Shown piece by piece: positions 11,110 through 17,057 of a stretch of 17,057 nt of DNA. A program made the position numbers and the translations under genes. A model generated the notes under the pieces. The model ran no database searches. It was not told where the DNA came from and worked only from the letters and a program-made list of their open reading frames with translations. Numbering within the stretch: the stretch's first letter is position 1; every line of letters begins with the position of its first letter. The stretch is from positions 1-17,057 of the forward strand of contig CALEPS010000006.1 in NCBI GenBank assembly GCA_937910305.1. The letters run 5' to 3'. This stretch comes from an uncultured Bacteroidales bacterium. Its GTDB lineage: Bacteria > Bacteroidota > Bacteroidia > Bacteroidales > Paludibacteraceae.

Positions 11110-11153
11110 GAGTGCTAAACGAGTGCTGAATGAGTGCTAATCGAGTCGTAAGT
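11110..11153. repeat. 11-bp tandem repeat, four units, before the receptor gene
   Basis: GAGTGCTAAAC, GAGTGCTGAAT, GAGTGCTAATC and GAGTCGTAAGT follow each other at 11110-11153. The period equals about one helical turn, so repeated protein sites are possible. It lies between engB and the receptor gene, where no clear promoter was found. Confidence 0.8.
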
Positions 11154-11182
11154 AACCGCTAAAAGTGGCTTAAACGAAAACA

Positions 11183-13747
11183 ATGCCTAAAATCTTAAAA
11201 ATAGTACATTTTGTGCTTGCCTGCGCGTGCTGCGTTTTTTCGTACGCGCGCAACGCTCGCGTGTACGGGTATGTCGTGGATCAAGATAATGTGGGTATCG
11301 AATTGGCAAACGTAGCGGCATGGGGAAACCCCACCCCGAGGGAGTTCTACGACCGTCCACAGGACGCTCGATCGAGCGGAGCTCTTCACCCCTCAAGGGA
11401 GGGAGAAGGAATGGTGTTGTTGGGCGGAACGGCAACCAACAAAAACGGCTATTATGAGCTCTTGCTGGAGGAAGCGGATACGGTTGTTCTATCCTTCTCG
11501 ATGATCGGCTATACCTCTGTGCAGCAACGGATTATCGATTTCAAAGACGTGCTGAATATCAATGTACAACTGCTGACAGACGAACAGCTGCTTACCGAGA
11601 TTGAGGTACGAGGTCTGAAACGGACCCAAGGAACAATGGATCATATCGACGCCGGTACTACCAGAGTGATGCCGGATGCCACGGGAGGATCCATAGAAAG
11701 CCTGTTGATCACTTTTTCCGGTGTGAGCCAGACAAACGAACTGAGCAGCCAATACAACGTCCGCGGCGGTTCTTTTGATGAGAACTCCGTGTATGTCAAT
11801 GGTATAGAAGTACATCGTCCGCTTCTTATTCGAAGCGGTCAGCAGGAAGGTTTGAGTTTCGTCAATCCTGAAATGGTTGAGAACGTAGGTTTCTCCGCAG
11901 GCGGTTACGGTGCCCAATACGGGGACAAAATGTCGTCTGTACTGGATATCACATATAAAAGTCCACGGGCTTTCGAAGCCAGCCTGAGCGCAAGTCTTTT
12001 GGGCGCGCAGGTGTACGTTGGACACGGCGACAGCACATACAGCCAGATGCACGGTCTGAGGTATAAAACAAGCAAATATATGCTGGGCGGACTTGCCACT
12101 TCCGGCAATTACCAGCCTACATATATTGACTACCAGACGTATATCACGTGGAAGGTAGGAAGCCGTCAGAAGTCAGCCGTCAGAAATCAGCCTTGGACGA
12201 TGTCGTTTTTAGGCAACGTGAGCCAGAATGACTACCGTTTTCAACCGGATTCGCTGAGTGAATCATTCGGCGGACAAAATGCCAAAAACCTGAATATCTA
12301 TTATGAAGGGCAAGAGAAAGACAAATTTCTGACCGCCTTCGCCGCTATAAGCGCAAGAGGTCATGTAGGCAATAACGTAGAAATAGGCTTTGACGCCAGC
12401 GGCTTCTATACCAACGAACGGGAGAATTTTGACATCACAGGCGAATACGTACTATCCAATGCCCCGATGGATGGCAACTCGGCAGGTGCTGTTTCTTCCG
12501 AACAGATCGACCCCTCGACGGGTCAGACAGACGTACTGGGCACAGGTATTTTCCACCAACATGCCCGGAACAGCCTGGAGGCGGGTGTGATAACCCTGTC
12601 TCATAAAGGGAAATGGGTGAGCGGAAATAACACCTTGCGCTGGGGTGTTAGCGGTCAGGCAGAGTTGATACGAGACCATATCAGCGAATGGGAGTGGCGT
12701 GATTCAGCAGGTTATTCTATGCCGGATGACGGCCGCAGCATGGACCTCTATTACACGCTGCGCGGCGATGCGGGTATGACTTCCGCACGCGTACAGGGGT
12801 ACATACAGAACGAGCATAAATGGAACACCGTTTCCGGGCAATGGATTCTGACCGTAGGAGGACGGCTTCAATGGTGGAGTTGGAATAACGAAGTACTGCC
12901 TTCCCCGCGTGCCTCTGTTGAATGGATTCCAGGCTGGAAAAGGGATTTCTGCTTCCGGTTGGCTACAGGTCTGTATTATCAGGCTCCTTTCTACAAGGAG
13001 TTGAGAGATACACTGACAGATGCGCTCGGAGTGACACGTATTCAGCTGAACCGGGATCTGAAAGCCCAACGGTCGGTGCATGTTGTATTGGGCGGAGACT
13101 ATTATTTCCGCGCATGGGGAAGACCGTTCAAACTGACAGCGGAGGGCTACTATAAATATATTGACAGGATGGAAAGTTATACGGTCGATAATGTACGCGT
13201 GCGCTACTCCGGCCGTAATGACTCCCAAGGCTATGCCGGAGGATTGGATTTGAAACTGTATGGCGAACTGGTGCCCGGAGCGGACAGTTGGATCTCTTTC
13301 AGTACGATGGTTGCACGGCAACGCCTATTAGGAAGTCCGGAGTGGATTCCCAGTCCTACGGAACAGAGGTATAATTTCTCGATGCTTTTTCAGGATTATA
13401 TCCCGCAGTTACCACAGCTGAAATTCCATCTGAAGATGCAGTTCTCGGAAGGCCAGCCATACTATGCCCCGCGTAACAATCAGGTCTGGGGACGTATGCC
13501 CACCTACAAACGTATAGATATCGGCGCTACCTATGTATTCAACGAGAAAACGGCCAAGTTCATGCGCGCGCCATCCGCCAAGCATGTCAAACAATGGGCG
13601 ATTCAGTTCGAGGTATTCAACCTTGTTGGGTGGAAAAACGTCAACTCTTATTTCTGGGTAGCCGATGCTTATAACAACCAGTGGGCCAGCCCCAACTACC
13701 TCACCGGAAGAAGATATAATTTGAAAATAACAGTAGATTTGCGATAA
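11183..13747 (+). CDS. TonB-dependent outer-membrane receptor with carboxypeptidase-like N domain
   Basis: The 854-residue product has a signal peptide at residues 1-25 (ending CACCVFSYARNA), then a CarboxypepD_reg-like domain (VYGYVVDQDNVGIELANVAA ... TATNKNGYYELLLEEADTVV), a plug with LSSQYNVRGGSFDENSVYVN (about 187-206) and GYGAQYGDKMSSVLDITYKS, then a long beta-barrel. It ends in an aromatic-rich C-terminal segment (YNLKITVDLR). No SusD-like partner is adjacent; the neighbours are housekeeping genes. The ligand is not shown by the sequence. Residues about 49-77 are coded by palindromic repeat copy C, inside the N-terminal domain, and a 14-bp tandem repeat is inside the barrel. It ends 6 nt before mutS. 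Confidence 0.9.
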   Translation: MPKILKIVHFVLACACCVFSYARNARVYGYVVDQDNVGIELANVAAWGNPTPREFYDRPQDARSSGALHPSREGEGMVLLGGTATNKNGYYELLLEEADTVVLSFSMIGYTSVQQRIIDFKDVLNINVQLLTDEQLLTEIEVRGLKRTQGTMDHIDAGTTRVMPDATGGSIESLLITFSGVSQTNELSSQYNVRGGSFDENSVYVNGIEVHRPLLIRSGQQEGLSFVNPEMVENVGFSAGGYGAQYGDKMSSVLDITYKSPRAFEASLSASLLGAQVYVGHGDSTYSQMHGLRYKTSKYMLGGLATSGNYQPTYIDYQTYITWKVGSRQKSAVRNQPWTMSFLGNVSQNDYRFQPDSLSESFGGQNAKNLNIYYEGQEKDKFLTAFAAISARGHVGNNVEIGFDASGFYTNERENFDITGEYVLSNAPMDGNSAGAVSSEQIDPSTGQTDVLGTGIFHQHARNSLEAGVITLSHKGKWVSGNNTLRWGVSGQAELIRDHISEWEWRDSAGYSMPDDGRSMDLYYTLRGDAGMTSARVQGYIQNEHKWNTVSGQWILTVGGRLQWWSWNNEVLPSPRASVEWIPGWKRDFCFRLATGLYYQAPFYKELRDTLTDALGVTRIQLNRDLKAQRSVHVVLGGDYYFRAWGRPFKLTAEGYYKYIDRMESYTVDNVRVRYSGRNDSQGYAGGLDLKLYGELVPGADSWISFSTMVARQRLLGSPEWIPSPTEQRYNFSMLFQDYIPQLPQLKFHLKMQFSEGQPYYAPRNNQVWGRMPTYKRIDIGATYVFNEKTAKFMRAPSAKHVKQWAIQFEVFNLVGWKNVNSYFWVADAYNNQWASPNYLTGRRYNLKITVDLR
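11327..11409 (+). repeat. Palindromic repeat copy C (long) inside the receptor gene
   Basis: The outer parts (AACCCCACCCC at 11327-11337 and CTCAAGGGAGGGAG near 11392-11405) match copy A. The middle 11345-11391 matches copy B at 43/47. It includes the perfect palindrome GCTCGATCGAGC (11366-11377) and GAGCTC. It is read as NPTPREFYDRPQDARSSGAL followed by HPSREGEG, with no stop. Confidence 0.9.
12161..12192 (+). repeat. 14-bp tandem repeat inside the receptor gene
   Basis: AGCCGTCAGAAGTC (12161-12174), AGCCGTCAGAAATC (12175-12188) and AGCC (12189-12192) are in tandem. They code SRQKSAVRNQP near residues 327-337. Related GTCAGAAGTCAG-type repeats are frequent in intergenic DNA of some Bacteroidota, from memory. 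Confidence 0.75.
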
Positions 13748-13753
13748 ATAAAA

Positions 13754-16384
13754 ATGGTAAATGACAAAATGGCAAATGAGTTAACCCCTATGATGAAGCA
13801 GTTCCGGGATATCAAGACACAATACCCGGATGCGATGCTGTTGTTTCGTTGCGGCGACTTCTATGAGACATATGCGGAAGACGCGGTAAAAGCTGCTAAG
13901 ATTCTGAATATTACCCTCACCCATCGCTCCAATGGCGGCAGTACGGCTGCGCAAGCCTTGGAAATGGCTGGATTTCCTTTCCATGCCTTGGATACCTATT
14001 TGCCCAAACTGGTCCGTGCCGGTTTGCGTGTTGCGATCTGCGACCAACTGGAGGATCCCAAACTGGCGAAGAAACTGGTCAAACGGGGTGTGACGGAGTT
14101 GGTAACTCCGGGAGTGAGCTATTCGGACACTACCCTTACGCAGAAGGAGAACAACTGGGTGGCATGTATCCATTTTGAGAAGCACGTGATCGGTGTCGCT
14201 TTTCTGGATATCTCTACCGGCGAGTTCCTTGCCGGACAAGGCGACAGCGACTATATCGACAAGTTACTCGTTAATTTTGCGCCCAAGGAAGTGCTGCACC
14301 TGCGCGGACGCAAAGCCGAAATGGAAAATCTTTTCGGTTCTAAGTTCTTTACCTTCGAGTTGGAAGACTGGATGCTGGTGGAGAGCACCGCTAAAGAGCG
14401 TTTGCAGAAATTATGGGGAGTATCTTCCCTCAAAGGATTCGGGCTGGAAAAGATGACTGCGGGCGTGACTGCGGCTGGGGGGATTCTGATGTATCTGGAC
14501 ATGACACAGCATCTGCAAACGGGCCATATACAGCATTTGAGCCGTATCGAGGAGGACAAATACGTCTGGCTGGACCGTTTCACGATTCGCAATCTGGAAC
14601 TGCTGGGAGGTCAGACCGAAGAGAGCCGCACACTCTTTGATATTATTGACCGTACAATAACACCGATGGGCGGACGAATGCTGCATCGGTGGATGGCATT
14701 CCCGCTGAAAGATATCCGTCCTATCCGCAACAGACAGAGCGTTGTGGAATATCTGTTTAAGAACCCCGAAGCACGCGAAACGATGCGTGAAGTGCTGGGG
14801 CAGGTGGGAGATCTGGAACGTATCGTCAGCAAGATATCCACCGGACGTATCGGACCGCGCGAAATGGTACAGTTAGGCCGGGCATTGAGAGCTGTAAAAC
14901 CGGTTAAAGACATATGTGAAGGAGCCAAAGAGAACGCGTATATGTCTCTCATGGGAGAGCAACTGGACCCTTGTGCAGAGATGAGGATGAGGATTGAGCG
15001 CGAGATAGTGCCTGATCCACCCTTGGCGCAAGGACGGCCGAATATTATCGCGCGGGGCGTTGATACGGAACTGGACGAACTGCGTGCTATCCAGTCGGAT
15101 GGTAAGGACTATCTGCTACAGATACAGCAACGCGAGATCGAACGGACTGGCATACAAAGCCTGAAGATCGGTTATAACAATGTATTCGGGTATTATCTGG
15201 AGGTACGCAATACCTATAAGGACCAGGTGCCGCCGGAGTGGATTCGAAAACAGACTCTTGTCAACGCCGAACGGTATATCACGGATGAGCTGAAGACCTA
15301 TGAAGAGAAGATCACCACGGCAGAGGAAAAGATTCAGATCATCGAGAACCGTCTGTATCAAGAATTGATGCTGGCTCTATGCGAATGGGTGCCGCAAATG
15401 CAACTGGATGCCAATGTGCTGGCGCAACTCGATTGCCTGCTTTCTTTTGCTACGGCTGCAGCGGAATATCGCTATGTGTGTCCGGATGTGAATGACAGTC
15501 TTGTTATTGATATCCGGCAGGGACGACACCCCGTTATTGAGCAGCAACTGCCTCCCGGAGAACAGTATATCGCCAATGATGTGCTGCTTGATAATAACGG
15601 GCAGCAGATCATTATTATCACCGGTCCGAATATGGCCGGTAAATCAGCTCTGCTGCGCCAGACTGCATTGATTGTGCTACTCGCTCAGATGGGATCTTTC
15701 GTTCCGGCGGAGAGCGCTTCTATCGGCGTCGTGGACAAGATCTTCACACGCGTCGGAGCAAGCGATAATATCTCCCTCGGGGAATCCACTTTTATGGTCG
15801 AGATGAATGAAGCGGCATCAATTCTGAATAACCTCTCCGAACGGAGTCTGGTCCTTTTCGATGAACTCGGACGAGGCACCAGTACCTATGATGGCATAAG
15901 TATTGCATGGGCTATTGTGGAATATATCCACGAGAATAAAGGCCATGCCAAAACGCTCTTTGCCACCCACTATCATGAGCTGAACGAAATGGAGAAGACA
16001 TTCGACCGGATTCGCAACTATAATGTCTCCGTACGCGAAGTGAACGGCAAAGTCATCTTCCTGCGCAAACTGGTACGAGGCGGGTCGGAACATAGCTTCG
16101 GTATTCATGTTGCCAAACTGGCTGGTATGCCGGCTTCTATCGTGGAACGGGCTACACAGATATTGAAAGACCTCGAGAATGCCGCTAAAAACGGAGAGAT
16201 AGCCAAACCGATAGAGCATATAGGAGAAAGCCGGGAAGGAATGCAACTCTCGTTCTTCCAACTCGACGACCCCGTTCTGGAGCAGATTCGAGACGAGGTT
16301 AAAAGCCTGGATATCAATAATCTGACGCCGTTGGAGGCGCTTAATAAACTATCGGAAATCAAACGGTTAGTAGGAGGAAAATAA
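13754..16384 (+). CDS. mutS: DNA mismatch repair protein MutS
   Basis: The 876-residue product is a complete MutS1. Domain I has the mismatch-binding FYE (residues 36-38 in CGDFYETYAED). The core lever has VLEQ-like and LDRFTIRNLELLGG (about 273-286) segments. The ATPase domain has Walker A GPNMAGKS at 624-631, Walker B LFDELGRGTSTYDG near 700-713, and the ATHYHELNEM segment (about 737-746). The C-terminal helix (LTPLEALNKLSEIKRLVG) fits the usual end. MutS recognises mismatches and recruits MutL. A second ATG 15 nt downstream (MANELTP) is also a plausible start. It lies 6 nt after the receptor gene and 1 nt before mltG. No palindromic repeat is present in it. Confidence 0.97.
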   Translation: MVNDKMANELTPMMKQFRDIKTQYPDAMLLFRCGDFYETYAEDAVKAAKILNITLTHRSNGGSTAAQALEMAGFPFHALDTYLPKLVRAGLRVAICDQLEDPKLAKKLVKRGVTELVTPGVSYSDTTLTQKENNWVACIHFEKHVIGVAFLDISTGEFLAGQGDSDYIDKLLVNFAPKEVLHLRGRKAEMENLFGSKFFTFELEDWMLVESTAKERLQKLWGVSSLKGFGLEKMTAGVTAAGGILMYLDMTQHLQTGHIQHLSRIEEDKYVWLDRFTIRNLELLGGQTEESRTLFDIIDRTITPMGGRMLHRWMAFPLKDIRPIRNRQSVVEYLFKNPEARETMREVLGQVGDLERIVSKISTGRIGPREMVQLGRALRAVKPVKDICEGAKENAYMSLMGEQLDPCAEMRMRIEREIVPDPPLAQGRPNIIARGVDTELDELRAIQSDGKDYLLQIQQREIERTGIQSLKIGYNNVFGYYLEVRNTYKDQVPPEWIRKQTLVNAERYITDELKTYEEKITTAEEKIQIIENRLYQELMLALCEWVPQMQLDANVLAQLDCLLSFATAAAEYRYVCPDVNDSLVIDIRQGRHPVIEQQLPPGEQYIANDVLLDNNGQQIIIITGPNMAGKSALLRQTALIVLLAQMGSFVPAESASIGVVDKIFTRVGASDNISLGESTFMVEMNEAASILNNLSERSLVLFDELGRGTSTYDGISIAWAIVEYIHENKGHAKTLFATHYHELNEMEKTFDRIRNYNVSVREVNGKVIFLRKLVRGGSEHSFGIHVAKLAGMPASIVERATQILKDLENAAKNGEIAKPIEHIGESREGMQLSFFQLDDPVLEQIRDEVKSLDINNLTPLEALNKLSEIKRLVGGK

Positions 16385-16385
16385 G

Positions 16386-17057
16386 ATGCTAAAGAAACGT
16401 TATATACTTCGTACAATCCTGATTGTCATCGGTATTTTTGCCTTGCTGGCTTGCGCTTTTGTCGCAGAGCAATACTATCGATGGCATATATGCAACTTCC
16501 ATGCACTGGATGGAGAACCGCATAGTTATGATATCTATCCGGGGGCTACTACCGACTCGGTGCTGAAACTTCTGAGCGCCGACTACGAGATTAGTTCCGA
16601 GACCGATCTGAACTTGCATATGCGTTTTCTCGTCTTTAATCATCCAGAACCGGGACACTATATCTTCCCTGCACAGATAGGTGACCGTGAACTCATTGAA
16701 CGGCTCAAATACGGCTATCAGACACCGGTGCGTATCACTTGGAATAATTTCGTACGCACGAGGGAAGATCTGGCCGGCAAAGTGACACGACATCTGATGA
16801 TGGACAGTCTCACGCTGCTTCAGTATCTGGAGGATGACGCATTCTTGAGCCAATATGGGTTGAATAAAGAGACCAGCCGATGTCTTTTTATTCCTAATAC
16901 ATACGAAGTGTATTGGAATATTACCCCCGAGCAACTTTTCAACCGCATGCAAAAGGAATATGACATCTTTTGGAATGAGACGCGGAGAGCTAAAGCTGAT
17001 TCTATCGGATTGACTCCGGTCGAGATTGCTATCGTTGCCTCGATTGTGGAGGGGGAG
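16386..17057 (+). CDS. mltG: Endolytic murein transglycosylase MltG, N-terminal part (cut by window edge)
   Basis: ATG at 16386 starts 1 nt after the mutS stop. The 224 codons visible begin MLKKRYILRTILIVIGIFAL, a single membrane anchor at about 6-28, followed by a LysM-like linker domain (YDIYPGATTDSVLKLLSADY), then the catalytic domain with IPNTYEVYWNITPEQLFNRM and EIAIVASIVEGE at the right edge. The Glu in SIVE (about residue 222) fits the catalytic residue of MltG. The enzyme cuts nascent glycan strands near the inner membrane. The C-terminal third lies outside the window. The reading frame continues to the last base without a stop. Confidence 0.93.
   Translation, partial: MLKKRYILRTILIVIGIFALLACAFVAEQYYRWHICNFHALDGEPHSYDIYPGATTDSVLKLLSADYEISSETDLNLHMRFLVFNHPEPGHYIFPAQIGDRELIERLKYGYQTPVRITWNNFVRTREDLAGKVTRHLMMDSLTLLQYLEDDAFLSQYGLNKETSRCLFIPNTYEVYWNITPEQLFNRMQKEYDIFWNETRRAKADSIGLTPVEIAIVASIVEGE

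Noticed and set aside
11110..11153. Short CRISPR-like array
   Set aside because: The units are contiguous 11-bp repeats with no unique spacers.
12390..12590. Open frame overlapping the receptor gene on the same strand
   Set aside because: It is a shifted-frame shadow of the beta-barrel coding sequence without a start context.
8874..16384. Long antisense frames opposite cstA-like, receptor and mutS genes
   Set aside because: They follow from codon bias in the sense genes and show no recognisable domains or leaders.

Overview
The window looks like a Bacteroidales (Bacteroidota) chromosome carrying part of an integrated temperate phage. Four things point there. The promoters match the Bacteroidota TTTG-N20-TAnnTTTG form. 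The phage gene families (DUF4494, DUF6948, YopX, several unnamed ones) recur in Bacteroides prophages. The host genes (short CstA, EngB, TonB-dependent receptor, MutS, MltG) have Bacteroidota-type sequences. The phage-to-host junction is a tRNA-Val 3' half. No genus can be assigned from the sequence alone.

Layout. (1) 1-5794, minus strand: an early phage operon of small, tightly packed genes. From upstream to downstream it holds unnamed early genes, a tRNA-like RNA gene, a small DNA-binding protein, small membrane proteins, a YopX protein, the C-terminal half of a cytosine-5 methyltransferase, a DUF6948 protein, a protein with 32 Gly-X dipeptides and a DUF4494 protein. Another gene runs off the left edge. 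(2) 5795-6143: a control region with two consensus promoters that face each other, and a 12-bp inverted repeat overlapping both. (3) 6144-8588, plus strand: three HTH (XRE/repressor-type) proteins, with four small membrane or secreted proteins between the second and third. These probably act in immunity, superinfection exclusion or lysogenic conversion. A candidate small RNA lies antisense between the first two HTH genes. (4) 8589-8784: the right attachment site, made of the tRNA-Val(UAC) 3' half and its original terminator. The integrase and the rebuilt tRNA are expected beyond the left edge. (5) 8807-17057, plus strand: host genes cstA-like, engB, a TonB-dependent receptor, mutS and mltG (cut by the right edge), closely spaced and probably co-transcribed in part.

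The most unusual observation is in the host part. Three consecutive genes (cstA-like, engB, TonB-dependent receptor) each carry a copy of a related palindromic repeat inside the reading frame, without breaking it. The two long copies are 43/47 identical over their middle section but are translated in different frames, so the repeat spreads or persists as DNA rather than as a peptide. It resembles in concept the Rickettsia palindromic elements. A second unusual item is the 123-nt tRNA-like gene in the phage operon: its acceptor, D and T arms are good, CCA is encoded, but there is no normal anticodon arm and about 30 nt of extra hairpins.
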